Positions 48,206 to 58,174 of a stretch of DNA of 64,000 nt are shown one piece after another. Under the pieces are notes generated by a model that searched no databases, had not been told where the DNA came from, and saw only the letters and a list, made by a program, of their open reading frames with translations. The first letter of the stretch is position 1. Each line of letters begins with the position of its first letter. The position numbers were made by a program, and so were the translations under genes. This DNA comes from Meiothermus ruber DSM 1279 (GTDB taxonomy: Bacteria > Deinococcota > Deinococci > Deinococcales > Thermaceae): NCBI RefSeq assembly GCF_000024425.1, contig NC_013946.1, positions 682,001 to 746,000 on the forward strand, read 5' to 3'.

Positions 48206-50931
48206 GGATACCTCCAGCGCACCTGTGGATCGGTCAGTTGAGGGGCCCGGGGGCTGTCCAGGTCGTAGGTCAGGGTCTGGCGGCCCTGGAACAGCGCAAA
48301 CTGGAAGACCCGCTCACCGCCGCCGGGGAGGGGGTCGGTGAGGGTCAGGTCGGTGAGGGGCTCGGCGGATTCCAGTACCAGCACCACCCGGACTCCAGCG
48401 GGGAGCGGCAGCAGCTTTTTGTGCAGGGTGAGCGGCCCGAATTCCAGGGTGGTTTCGCGCTGGGCGTGGGCCAGACCCGCGGGGCGCTCGAGGGGGAAGT
48501 CGCTCACGGTCAGGCCCTCCACCCGCACCCGGTGGCGGTAACCCGCCCCCTGGGCCTCGGGGTGGGGGAGGGGCGGGAAGGGGGCCGAGGCCGGCTCGAG
48601 CATCACCTCCCACACCCCACCCGTCAGGTTGCGGAAGCTGTAGCGGCCTTCGGCATCGGTCAGGGCCTGCCAGCCGTTGCTGAGGATAACCCGGGCCCCC
48701 GGCAGCGGCACATCCAGGCCGGCGGTGTACAGGCCGTCGCGGTTGGTATCCAGGAAGACCCGGCCCATCAGCAGGTGGGGTGCGGCCAGCACGCCCTGCT
48801 CGACCTGTACCGCAGCCGAGGCCACCGCGCTGGCTACCGCGGTTCCGCTTGCGCTGTCCCCGGTGGCCTGCACGGTATTTTTCAGTTCGCTACCGGCTCC
48901 CGCCAGCACCCGCATACGGTAGCGGATCTCCATCCGCTCCCCTGGGGCCAGGGTGAGGTTTTCCCAGATGAGGCGGCTGTTTTGCAGAACGGGTTCGGCG
49001 GGGCTGGCGCTGCCGGCATGGTATTGCAGGTGGGGGTCGGGGGTGTCCTCGAGGCGCACCGTGAGGGGAACCTGCCCCACATTGGCCACGGTCAGGGTAT
49101 AGGTGAGCAGGTCACCCACCCTGACCTTTCTGGGCTCCACCCGCTTTTCCAGAAGCAGGGCCGCCGCCTGCACCCGCAAGGTGACGCTATTGGAAACCAA
49201 TGGGTTGCCAATCTCGGCAGAACGCAGGCTGAAGCGGTTCACGATGGTCACATTGTCGGGCGCAGCGGTGCTAACCCGCACCCGCAGGCGCAGGGTAAGG
49301 GTGCTCCGGGCTGCCAGCGTCAGGTTCCAGCGCACGGTGCGGGTTCCGGGGTCGAAGACCCCCCCGTCGGAGGCCGAGAGGAACTCGAGGTGGGCATCCA
49401 GGGTGTCTTCAATTTGCACGTTGGAGATGGTCAGGGGCAGCGGGTTCTCGACCTGCAGGGTGTATTCCACCCCCTGCCCAGGACTCGCGGTGGGCCCGCT
49501 CGAGCTGCTTTTGAACAGGACGATCTGAGAAAGATCCCAGACCTGCGCAACGCGGTCCACGGTGGGGTCGGCGTTGCCGGTGCTCCCCGAACGGGCCAGC
49601 AGGCTGAACTCAAAGGCGGGCGTACCGGGGGGCAGGGCCGATACACAGGCCTGGAAGTCCAGGCTGTGGCCCGCGGCCAGGGTGATGGGGGTGGGCAGGC
49701 TGCCTCCGCCCATGGTGCGGTAGGTCAGGTTCACACCGCTGGGCAGCCCAAGGGCCTCCAGGGTGTAGGTGTCGGGGGCGTTGCCGCTGTTGAGCAGGGT
49801 ATGGCTAAAGCAGTAGGGCTGCCCGGCCAGCACCTCGGCCTCCTGCCGGTCGGCGGTGCCCGCGGCCTGCGGGTTGCCGATGGGCCCCAGGGCGTGGGCG
49901 TACTCGGCGGCAATTTGCAGGGAAGCCTGGGTCTGGGCGCTGCCCTCGCTTGAGCTGACCTGGGCCAGGTTAACCCGCTCGCCCGGCGCAGCATCGGCGG
50001 CCACCTGCATCCGGAAGCTAAAGATGGCCTCCTCCCCGACCTCGAGGCCGTCCAGCACCAGCCGGATACCCCGCACGAGGGTGGGCTCGAGGCTGCCCCA
50101 GTTGGCCCCATCGAAGTACTCCAGGCGGCCTTTGACCGTACTTGCAGAGCCGGCCAGATACGCCAGGCCATTCAGTCCGGGTATATCCAGACGATCTTCC
50201 ACATAAACTGGGCCCATAGCGCGCGCGCTGCCCAGGTTCTGTACCCGCAGGGTGAAACCCACGGTCTGGTTTTGTCGAACTGGATTCGCATCCACCGACT
50301 TGACCAGGCTCAAAGCCGGCCCGCTGCCGATGCGAATAGAGCTAAAGTTATCCTCATCGCGCGTACCATCGGGGCAGGTAGCCACGGGGCTAATCAAAAG
50401 CTCGCCGCTGGCCGAGGGTGGGGTCTGTACGGCCAGAATCAGATGGGCTTCCTGGCCCATATCCAGGCTGAGGCTGCTGACCTCCGGCTCGCCGGGGTCG
50501 AGCTGGGCGTTGGCATTGGTGTCCAGATAAAAACGCACGGCGCTGGGTGTCCAGGAGGCCCCATTTTGCAACCAGCTCAGGTTGAACAGAAAACTTTGAT
50601 TTCCACTGTTTTGCAGGCGATAGCTAAAATAGGCGGTTCCACCGGCTGGAGCAGTGGTGCGCTGGCCGGGGCTGGCAAGACTCCCATTGGGGGTCATGGC
50701 CGGAACGCACACCGCCTGTACCCGGGTTTCCACCTCGTTGGATAGATATATCTGGCCGTTTACAATGGCTGCAGCCTGGTTGCGAATTACCGTCCCGGCG
50801 GGTGCAGCCCAGGCCAGGTGAAGCCAAAACAAGGCCCACACCAGAACTGCCCAGAAGGCAGAACCCCGGTTCTTTTGCTTAAAGAACCTCTTAACCCTGG
50901 GGGCAGTTGGTGTGGGCGCTTGAGTTTGCAT
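48202..50931 (-). CDS. Large exported DUF11-type repeat protein (surface operon gene 3)
   Basis: 909 residues with an unusually long basic N-region before the signal helix (KRFFKQKNRGSAFWAVLVWALFWLHLAWA). The mature part is a chain of DUF11-like Ig repeats, such as ALSLVKSVDANPVRQNQTVGFTLRVQNLG, IVLFKSSSSGPTASPGQGVEYTLQVENP and LLEKRVEPRKVRVGDLLTYTLTVANVGQVP. An SdrD_B-type domain near 720-790 (MGRVFLDTNRDGLYTAGLDVPLPGARVIL) carries a calcium-loop-like Asp pattern. No sorting motif is present. The stop overlaps the start of the barrel gene. Confidence 0.82.
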   Translation of the reverse strand: MQTQAPTPTAPRVKRFFKQKNRGSAFWAVLVWALFWLHLAWAAPAGTVIRNQAAAIVNGQIYLSNEVETRVQAVCVPAMTPNGSLASPGQRTTAPAGGTAYFSYRLQNSGNQSFLFNLSWLQNGASWTPSAVRFYLDTNANAQLDPGEPEVSSLSLDMGQEAHLILAVQTPPSASGELLISPVATCPDGTRDEDNFSSIRIGSGPALSLVKSVDANPVRQNQTVGFTLRVQNLGSARAMGPVYVEDRLDIPGLNGLAYLAGSASTVKGRLEYFDGANWGSLEPTLVRGIRLVLDGLEVGEEAIFSFRMQVAADAAPGERVNLAQVSSSEGSAQTQASLQIAAEYAHALGPIGNPQAAGTADRQEAEVLAGQPYCFSHTLLNSGNAPDTYTLEALGLPSGVNLTYRTMGGGSLPTPITLAAGHSLDFQACVSALPPGTPAFEFSLLARSGSTGNADPTVDRVAQVWDLSQIVLFKSSSSGPTASPGQGVEYTLQVENPLPLTISNVQIEDTLDAHLEFLSASDGGVFDPGTRTVRWNLTLAARSTLTLRLRVRVSTAAPDNVTIVNRFSLRSAEIGNPLVSNSVTLRVQAAALLLEKRVEPRKVRVGDLLTYTLTVANVGQVPLTVRLEDTPDPHLQYHAGSASPAEPVLQNSRLIWENLTLAPGERMEIRYRMRVLAGAGSELKNTVQATGDSASGTAVASAVASAAVQVEQGVLAAPHLLMGRVFLDTNRDGLYTAGLDVPLPGARVILSNGWQALTDAEGRYSFRNLTGGVWEVMLEPASAPFPPLPHPEAQGAGYRHRVRVEGLTVSDFPLERPAGLAHAQRETTLEFGPLTLHKKLLPLPAGVRVVLVLESAEPLTDLTLTDPLPGGGERVFQFALFQGRQTLTYDLDSPRAPQLTDPQVRWRYP

Positions 50932-50951
50932 GGGCTCTCACTTGGTTTATT

Positions 50952-50981
50952 CCCTACGAGGGCTCAAAGGCCCTCGTAGGG
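50952..50981 (-). terminator. Perfect 12-bp hairpin between surface genes 2 and 3
   Basis: CCCTACGAGGGC and GCCCTCGTAGGG pair perfectly around a 6-base loop. The transcript continues AAUAAACC without a U-run. It may reduce read-through or protect the 3' end of the upstream mRNA, so genes 1-2 could be made in excess of genes 3-5. Confidence 0.6.
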
Positions 50982-51002
50982 ATTGGGTGATCAATTCCTG
51001 GC

Positions 51003-53696
51003 TTACTGCACCTGCACACGGAAGCTGAGGGTGATGGTAGCCCCCGGTGGCAGGGTGTCGGCGCTGGTGATAGTGTTGTCGCCGTTGGTGTCCACGGCCA
51101 CGTAGAGGGTCTGGCCCGAAGCCAGGGCGGTTGGGGCCGTGGTGCTCCAGGTGCTGCCATCGGTGGAGTAGAGCACAGTACCACTGAAGCCGCTGATGCT
51201 GGCGCTGGCGCTGACAAAGCTGGTGTAGCTGGGCAGCGGATCGCTCACCACCACCTGGGTCAGGTTGCCCGTACCAATGTTCTGGGCTACCACGGTGTAG
51301 AGGATCTGGTCGCCGGGCAGGGCCACCGCCGCGTTGGCATCCCGTACGGTGGTGCTGCTACCCACATAGCTCACCGCGCTCTTGGTCAGGCGCAGGTCGC
51401 CGCCCACCACGGTGGTGGTTTCCGAGGCCGTGGCGGTGACGCTTGCGCTGGCAATGGTGCAGCTTGCGGTCAGGGTATTGACGTCGGTGCGCCCGATGGG
51501 CTGGCCGGCCGGGGTCAGCACCCGCACATACACCACCTGGCTGCCGCCGTTGGCCGCCACCGTGATGCTGCTCAGGCTGGAGGCCCAGGTGCTGCCGTCC
51601 AGCGAGTACTGATAGGTCCAGCCGAAGCTCCCGCCGCTGCCGGAGATGCTGCAGGTCGCACCGCTGTTGGAGTTGTTGGTCAGGGTGTGGGTGTACTGGA
51701 GGGTGCCGGGGCTGGTGATGGTGCCGCTGCGGTTGGGCGTCAGGCTCACCTGGGCTACCAGGTTTACATCCACCGCGCCGGCAATGGTATCGCTTACACC
51801 GGCCAGGGTGGTGCTGGTAGCGGTGAACTGTACGTTGTCGTTGGTGCCTGCGGTGACATCCACCGGAGCAGCACCAGCGGGCACCTGTACGGCTGCGATG
51901 AAGCAAACAGTGGCACCAGCGTTGATCAGGCCAGTGCTGCTCACCGGGGCCGGGGTGGGGGTGTCCATCACGCCGTTGCAGTCGGTATCGGGGTAGAAAA
52001 CCGCCGTCCAGCCCGAAGGCAGGTTGGAGGTGAGGGTGTAGCTATCGGGGTTGGCCCCAGTGTTGTGTACCTCGAAGGGGAAGTAGGCCACACCGCCGGG
52101 GTTGACCGCGGGGTTGTAGCCGGGGCGGGTGTCGTTGGCGGGGTCGGCGCCTTCGCCGCCAGCAGCCCCGTTGGTGTTGTGGGCGACATCCAGGCTGTAG
52201 CCCGAGACCACGTTGGTCACGGCCAGGGTGGTCGCATCCACCCCGTCCAGCAGGGTGCCCACGCTACCACTGGGGTTGTTCACCGAGGTTGCGGTCAGGG
52301 TGACGCTGCCGCCGGTGGTCTGGCTGGCCGGAATAGCGCAGCGCACCACCACGTTGTAGGTTGCACCAGCCGCCAGCGGGCCCACCGGGCCGGAAAGCGG
52401 GGTCACGCCGTCGGATTGCAGGATGGTGCAGGTGCCCAGGGTGCTGGTACCCAGGCTGAGGGTGAAGCTATCGGGGGCGTTGCCGGTGTTTTGCAGGGTG
52501 GAGTTGAAGGTCACTGTGCTGCCGGAAGTGGCGGTAGCAATGGTCTGGGTATCGGCCCCGTCTATAGCGCTGGCCCCGGTGCCGCCGATGGCCACGCTGT
52601 AGCGGCTGGCCGCGGTGTTGTTGGTGGTGTTGGAGGTGGTGGTCTGGTTGGCGGTTCCGTCGTTGTACTGGACGGTGGCGGTGTTGGGGTAAGCGGTGCC
52701 GGCCGGGGCGTTGGCAGGTACGGTGGCCTGGAAGCTGAAGGTGTACGAGGCGGTCTGGGGGAAGAAGGCCCCACTGCCGCTGATGAACATACCCACCCGG
52801 TTGGAGCCGTTGCCCACGAAGGGGAAGGTGGGGGCGGTGGTGCTCCAGGAGGTGCCGCCGTTGGTGCTGTAGACGATCTGGACGGTGCCAGCCCCAGCGC
52901 TGCCGGTGGGGGCAGCGGGCACGCTCAGGCCGGTGGGGATGGTGTCCGAGATCAGGATGCCGGTACCGGTGAGGCCGCTCACGCTCACGCCGCTGGCCGC
53001 GCTACCGCCGGTGTTGGAGCCGGAGATGGTGTAGGTGATGGTGCTGCCAGGGGTGACGGGGCCGGCCGGGCTGGCCGACTTGGTGGCGGTCAGAATGGCT
53101 GCGGTGGTGGCGGTGGCGCGGGCCCAGTTGTTGTTATCGGTGGTGCTGGGGCTGCCCGCCGAGGTGCCCACCAGGTTGAGGTTGCCAAACTGACCGCTGG
53201 TAGCCGAGGCGGGAATAGTACCGGCCACGATCACGCAGGCGCTGGCACCCGGAGTGCCCTGGCGGCTCAGGGTGACGCTGGTGATGGGGGAGGTTTCACC
53301 CGAGTCGAGCGTGCCGTTGCAGTTGGCGTCCAGGTAGCGGGCAGTCCCGCTCAGATCGAAGTTGTCGCCCGTGTCCTGCGCCAGGGTCAGGTTGATGGTA
53401 TCTGTGCCGTTACCGGTATTGCTGACCGTGTAGCTGAAGTAGACCGGGGCGCCAGCCAGGGCTGTACGGGTCTGGCCCGGGGCGGTGGTGCTGCCGTCGG
53501 GGGTGATGCTAAAGCTGTAGACCTGCTGCACCACCGTAATGACCTGGTTGGAGGTGGTTGTTCGGGGCTGGCCGGCTGAGTCGATGTAGCTGGCCGAGGC
53601 CTGGTTGGAGATGTTGGTGCCGGCGGGCGTCTGCTGGGCCAAAGCCAGGCCCAACAGCAGTATCGCCGCAAGCAAGATGGGATGGGTTCTCTTCAT
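51003..53696 (-). CDS. Large exported DUF11-type repeat protein (surface operon gene 2)
   Basis: 897 residues from the ATG at 53696 (AGGAG five bases upstream), with a signal peptide ending LALAQQ. It is rich in Thr, Ser, Asn, Gly and Ala and poor in charge, with repeats each starting near a sequence such as YSFSITPDGSTTAPGQTRTALAG, LTATKSASPAGPVTPGSTITYTISGSN and VSLTPNRSGTITSPGTLQYTHTLTNN. Cys pairs occur in several repeats (ASACVIVAG, GTCTILQ). It ends TLSFRVQVQ, on a beta-strand. Composition suggests an abundant surface or fibre protein. It follows gene 1 after 16 bases. Confidence 0.82.
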   Translation of the reverse strand: MKRTHPILLAAILLLGLALAQQTPAGTNISNQASASYIDSAGQPRTTTSNQVITVVQQVYSFSITPDGSTTAPGQTRTALAGAPVYFSYTVSNTGNGTDTINLTLAQDTGDNFDLSGTARYLDANCNGTLDSGETSPITSVTLSRQGTPGASACVIVAGTIPASATSGQFGNLNLVGTSAGSPSTTDNNNWARATATTAAILTATKSASPAGPVTPGSTITYTISGSNTGGSAASGVSVSGLTGTGILISDTIPTGLSVPAAPTGSAGAGTVQIVYSTNGGTSWSTTAPTFPFVGNGSNRVGMFISGSGAFFPQTASYTFSFQATVPANAPAGTAYPNTATVQYNDGTANQTTTSNTTNNTAASRYSVAIGGTGASAIDGADTQTIATATSGSTVTFNSTLQNTGNAPDSFTLSLGTSTLGTCTILQSDGVTPLSGPVGPLAAGATYNVVVRCAIPASQTTGGSVTLTATSVNNPSGSVGTLLDGVDATTLAVTNVVSGYSLDVAHNTNGAAGGEGADPANDTRPGYNPAVNPGGVAYFPFEVHNTGANPDSYTLTSNLPSGWTAVFYPDTDCNGVMDTPTPAPVSSTGLINAGATVCFIAAVQVPAGAAPVDVTAGTNDNVQFTATSTTLAGVSDTIAGAVDVNLVAQVSLTPNRSGTITSPGTLQYTHTLTNNSNSGATCSISGSGGSFGWTYQYSLDGSTWASSLSSITVAANGGSQVVYVRVLTPAGQPIGRTDVNTLTASCTIASASVTATASETTTVVGGDLRLTKSAVSYVGSSTTVRDANAAVALPGDQILYTVVAQNIGTGNLTQVVVSDPLPSYTSFVSASASISGFSGTVLYSTDGSTWSTTAPTALASGQTLYVAVDTNGDNTITSADTLPPGATITLSFRVQVQ

Positions 53697-53712
53697 GTAC
53701 ACTCCTATCGAT

Positions 53713-54231
53713 TTATCGCACGATTACGCGAAGTGTGAGGGTAAGGGTCTGTTGAGGCTCCATTTGCGGAATAATCCAGCGGGCATGGGTGTATTCTTCA
53801 GGCTTGACTTCTACTTCCTTTTCTACCTCCTTGCCGTTTTCCACAACTTTGAGTTTTCGCTTGAGGGGGGGATGGCCGTAGCTTTTCCCTCCATCGAAGC
53901 TAAACTCGGGAACAACCAGGGTATCTCCCAGGCGCAAAGGCAGCGCGCTTTGGGCCTGGTAGGCGGTGGTGGGGGGTATGGGTATCACCAGGGCTACCCG
54001 ACGGAGTGGGCTGGTGAGGGTGTTCAGGGCGGTGAGTTGATACTGGATAACCTGACCTGGCTTCGCATCCAGGGCGGGCTCGAGCCGCTCGACGGTACGG
54101 TTTTGCTCCTGTACGCTCACGACCCGGAAGGCCTTGAGATCAAGCCGTATGTCACTGCTGGCCTGAGCCAGGGCCAGACCAATCAGGCACAGTAGACCTG
54201 TTGCAAACCGCCACCCAAAGTGTTTCATCAT
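53713..54231 (-). CDS. Small exported beta-domain protein (surface operon gene 1)
   Basis: 172 residues from the ATG at 54231, with GAGGAG seven bases upstream. A signal peptide (ending GLALAQA) is followed by one DUF11-like Ig domain: TVERLEPALDAKPGQVIQYQLTALNTLTSPLRRVALVIPIPPTTAYQ. A charged insertion follows (KRKLKVVENGKEVEKEVEVKPEEYTHARWIIPQ), and the protein ends TLTLRVIVR. Being small and first, it could be a pilin-like subunit, a tip or a chaperone for the bigger proteins; this is inference from position. It is preceded by a structured leader. Confidence 0.75.
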   Translation of the reverse strand: MMKHFGWRFATGLLCLIGLALAQASSDIRLDLKAFRVVSVQEQNRTVERLEPALDAKPGQVIQYQLTALNTLTSPLRRVALVIPIPPTTAYQAQSALPLRLGDTLVVPEFSFDGGKSYGHPPLKRKLKVVENGKEVEKEVEVKPEEYTHARWIIPQMEPQQTLTLTLRVIVR

Positions 54232-54244
54232 CCTTGCACTCCTC

Positions 54245-54341
54245 AAAAAAAGCAACGACCGACTCAAAAAAAGAGCCGGTCGCGCCACTGGCTACCTCCA
54301 TCCCCATGGCGCCCGTGTGGGGGACTGGAGGTCATCACCTC
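54245..54341 (-). ncRNA. Pseudoknot-capable leader RNA with terminator before the surface operon
   Basis: On the minus strand, ACCTCCA and TCCCC (54332-54320) pair with GGGGA and TGGAGGT (54305-54294) to give a 12-bp stem with one bulged G. Its loop contains GCGCCA (54312-54307), which is complementary to TGGCGC at 54287-54282, giving a pseudoknot. Immediately after comes a terminator stem GACCGGCTC/GAGTCGGTC (54281-54257) followed by seven U (54251-54245), 6 bases before the GAGGAG site. ACCTC can instead pair with an upstream GAGGT (54341-54337), so two exclusive folds exist. Ligand unknown. Confidence 0.6.
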
Positions 54342-54552
54342 TCAAAGGGGCAGTTTAGTGGAGATTTTTGTAACGTTTGTGCGCAATAACCATAAACTTT
54401 TGGATGGGCTATAAGATGCCGTTCTGGGCGCGCTTTTCTACCCAACGGATTCGCATACCATAGGTGGGTATACTATCTGATGCGCAATCCAGAACCTGTA
54501 ACCAACAGAAAACAGCCTGGTCTGGAGCCGGCAGGCCCTGTCCTGGGAGGTG

Positions 54553-55035
54553 TTACGGAACGAGGGCCACCCGTGCGATCATGTTGCGAAACTGCATGGT
54601 GCCGCTGGTGAACAGGCCGCTATCCAGCCGCACCCCTATCCAAAGATTGCCGCTGTTGATGCCGCTGGTTAGTTGATTGCCGATCAGCTTCAGGGGCTGG
54701 GTAGAGCCGGACTGGAAGTCGGCCGTGCCGATTTGTTCAAATTTCGAGCTGGGGTCGCATAGATAGTATGCACCGCTCCGGGTGTTGCAGGGCTCGGTGT
54801 CGCTGGCAAAGAAGCTAAAGGTGAACCCGGTTTGGTAGGTCAGGCTGCCCTCGAGCTCGACCCTGCTCAGGCTCACTGGGGGTCGGTCGAAGCTTTGCTT
54901 CACAAACACGATTTTGTTGCTTTGAACAGCGGCCACATCCACATCAAAATCGCGCAAAGCCACGCTCAGGGGTGCGTTGCTACAGCCGAACAAAAGACCA
55001 CTAAGAACAAGAAGCAGCAGCGGAAACGAACGCAT
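54553..55035 (-). CDS. Lipoprotein of unknown function
   Basis: 160 residues. The N-terminus MRSFPLLLLVLSGLLFGCSN has a lipobox (LLFG-C) with the lipidated Cys at about 18, so the protein should be anchored in a membrane. The mature domain is beta-rich (VALRDFDVDVAAVQSNKIVFVKQSF, VELEGSLTYQTGFTFSFFASD) and may be a sandwich similar to DUF11/CARDB units, with a Cys pair in PCNTRSGAYYLCDP. It lies just upstream of the surface operon on the same strand and may belong with it. Confidence 0.7.
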   Translation of the reverse strand: MRSFPLLLLVLSGLLFGCSNAPLSVALRDFDVDVAAVQSNKIVFVKQSFDRPPVSLSRVELEGSLTYQTGFTFSFFASDTEPCNTRSGAYYLCDPSSKFEQIGTADFQSGSTQPLKLIGNQLTSGINSGNLWIGVRLDSGLFTSGTMQFRNMIARVALVP

Positions 55036-55079
55036 AGCACCTCGAGTTTAAGTCAGTTTCTGAGTGAAGCATTTATACC

Positions 55080-55100
55080 GGGGCCGGGTTACCCGACCCC
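55080..55100 (-). terminator. Hairpin overlapping the pyrC stop codon
   Basis: GGGGTCGGGT and ACCCGGCCCC pair over 10 bp (one U-G) and include the TAA of pyrC. No U-run follows; a TATAAA sequence and the lipoprotein gene come next. Confidence 0.45.
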
Positions 55101-56408
55101 TGCACCCTCCATGGCCCCAAACACCATCCGTCCTTCTACCCAGGTGCACACCGGCCAGCCCTGTAATGCCCAGCCAGCCCAGGGGCTGAACCTGGCCTTG
55201 GAAGCAAAGGTCTGGGGCTCCACCGGACGCTGGGTATTCGGATCCCACAGCACCAGGCTGGCCTCGGCCCCTTCCTCCAGGTGCAGCGGGGGAAGGCCCA
55301 GGATGCGCCGGGGGCCGTCGGTGAAGCGGGCTACCAGCACCTCCAAAGGAAAGCCCCGCTTCTCTACCAGCTCGGTGTACAGAAGCGGCCAGCAGACCTC
55401 GAGGCTGGGGATGCCAAAGGGGGCTCGCAACAGGTCGAGTTCCTTTTCATCCTGGGTGTGGGGCGCGTGGTCGGTGCCGATGCAGTCGATGCTGCCGTCC
55501 AGTAGTCCTTCGATAAGGGCTTCCACATCGCGCTGGGTGCGCAGCGGCGGGGCTACTTTGTAGATGGGATTCAGCCCGTTCAGGGCCTCGTCGGTCAGGG
55601 TTAGGTGGTGGGGCCCAACCTCGGTGGTGACGGGCAGCCCCTCTTGCTTGGCCTGGCGGATGAGCTCGAGGCCCCGTTTTGTGCTGAGGTGCTGGATGTG
55701 CAGCAGGCTTTGCGCTGATACGTCGTTAGCCAGCCGATCCCGCACATAGCGCACGACTTCTAAGTCTCTGGCGATGCGCGCGCTCTCGGCGTAGCTGGTG
55801 TTGCCGGGCAGGCCCAGGCGGAACGAGACCTCCCCTTCGTTCATCACCCCGTTCCGCCGCAGCCCCGCGTCTTCGGCATGCACCGAGACCACCAGGCCCC
55901 AGGAAGCCGCATACAGCAGACCCTGAGCCAGCACACCGGCGTCTTCGTTGGTTCTGCCGTCGTCGGTGAGCATGACGGCCCCGGCTGCCTGTAGCAGATG
56001 GGCCTCGCTCAGGACTTTGCCCTCCTGGCCCTGGGTGAGGGCCGCGGCGGGGTGTAACCGGGCCTGCCTGATCTGGGCCGCTTTTTTCTTCAAGGCCGCT
56101 ACGATCTCGGCGTTATCCACCACCGGGGTGGTGTTGGGCATGGAGACTATATCGGTATACCCGCCTCGAGCCGCCGCGGTCAGGCCGCTTTGCAGGTCTT
56201 CTTTGACTTCCTGACCGGGCTCGCGCAAGTGGGCGTGGGGATCAAAAAACCCCGGCGACAAAATCATCCCGGTCGCATCCATTTCCGTTTGGGCCTCACC
56301 CCCGGAGAGCGAAAGAATGCGCCCCTCGCCAATCAGCACATCGGCGCGGCCGTGTAGGCCACGTCCATCGACCAGCTTTACATTTTTGATTAGAATCTCG
56401 CCCTTCAT
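55089..56408 (-). CDS. pyrC: Dihydroorotase
   Basis: Zinc amidohydrolase of 439 residues that closes carbamoyl-aspartate to dihydroorotate in pyrimidine synthesis. The ATG at 56408 ([17 protein letters not shown]) has AAGGAG just upstream. Landmarks are [13 protein letters not shown] (HxH metal ligands), [20 protein letters not shown], and the Asp/His of [14 protein letters not shown]. Type I, as in other Thermales. It is 14 bases after pyrB. Confidence 0.95.
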   Translation of the reverse strand: MKGEILIKNVKLVDGRGLHGRADVLIGEGRILSLSGGEAQTEMDATGMILSPGFFDPHAHLREPGQEVKEDLQSGLTAAARGGYTDIVSMPNTTPVVDNAEIVAALKKKAAQIRQARLHPAAALTQGQEGKVLSEAHLLQAAGAVMLTDDGRTNEDAGVLAQGLLYAASWGLVVSVHAEDAGLRRNGVMNEGEVSFRLGLPGNTSYAESARIARDLEVVRYVRDRLANDVSAQSLLHIQHLSTKRGLELIRQAKQEGLPVTTEVGPHHLTLTDEALNGLNPIYKVAPPLRTQRDVEALIEGLLDGSIDCIGTDHAPHTQDEKELDLLRAPFGIPSLEVCWPLLYTELVEKRGFPLEVLVARFTDGPRRILGLPPLHLEEGAEASLVLWDPNTQRPVEPQTFASKARFSPWAGWALQGWPVCTWVEGRMVFGAMEGAGVG

Positions 56409-56422
56409 GTGGCTCCTTGCAA

Positions 56423-58031
<1,609 letters not shown>

Positions 58032-58091
58032 TCGTTCTCCTTTCCGACCTCGCGGGATCGGGTTAAAGGTGCGGGGTAAACCCCGCCGGCT

Positions 58092-58121
58092 ATGCTACGC
58101 CCTGGGGATGGGGTGGGTCAA
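58092..58121 (-). promoter_or_regulatory. Promoter of the pyr operon
   Basis: Minus-strand -35 TTGACC (58121-58116) and -10 TAGCAT (58097-58092) are 18 bases apart. Predicted start near 58085, giving a leader of about 190 bases up to pyrR. Confidence 0.65.
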
Positions 58122-58124
58122 GGG

Positions 58125-58154
58125 TAAAAAATATGGCTCCCGGGTTCGGGAGCC
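58125..58154 (-). terminator. Terminator of the aldolase gene
   Basis: Minus strand: a perfect 8-bp stem GGCTCCCG/CGGGAGCC with loop AACC, followed by ATATTTTTT. It lies 20 bases after the aldolase stop and just upstream of the pyr promoter. Confidence 0.88.
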
Positions 58155-58174
58155 ACCCACTATCGATTGATTGA

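Noticed and set aside
51687-53579. 630-codon Gly-rich plus-strand frame opposite surface gene 2
   Set aside because: Antisense shadow of Thr/Ala-rich repeats; the composition follows from the complementary strand.
54245-54341. Leader as a c-di-GMP (GEMM) or cobalamin riboswitch
   Set aside because: GGTAGCCAG recalls part of GEMM, and GCCACTGG on the other strand recalls a cobalamin motif, but the rest of each consensus is absent or on the wrong strand.
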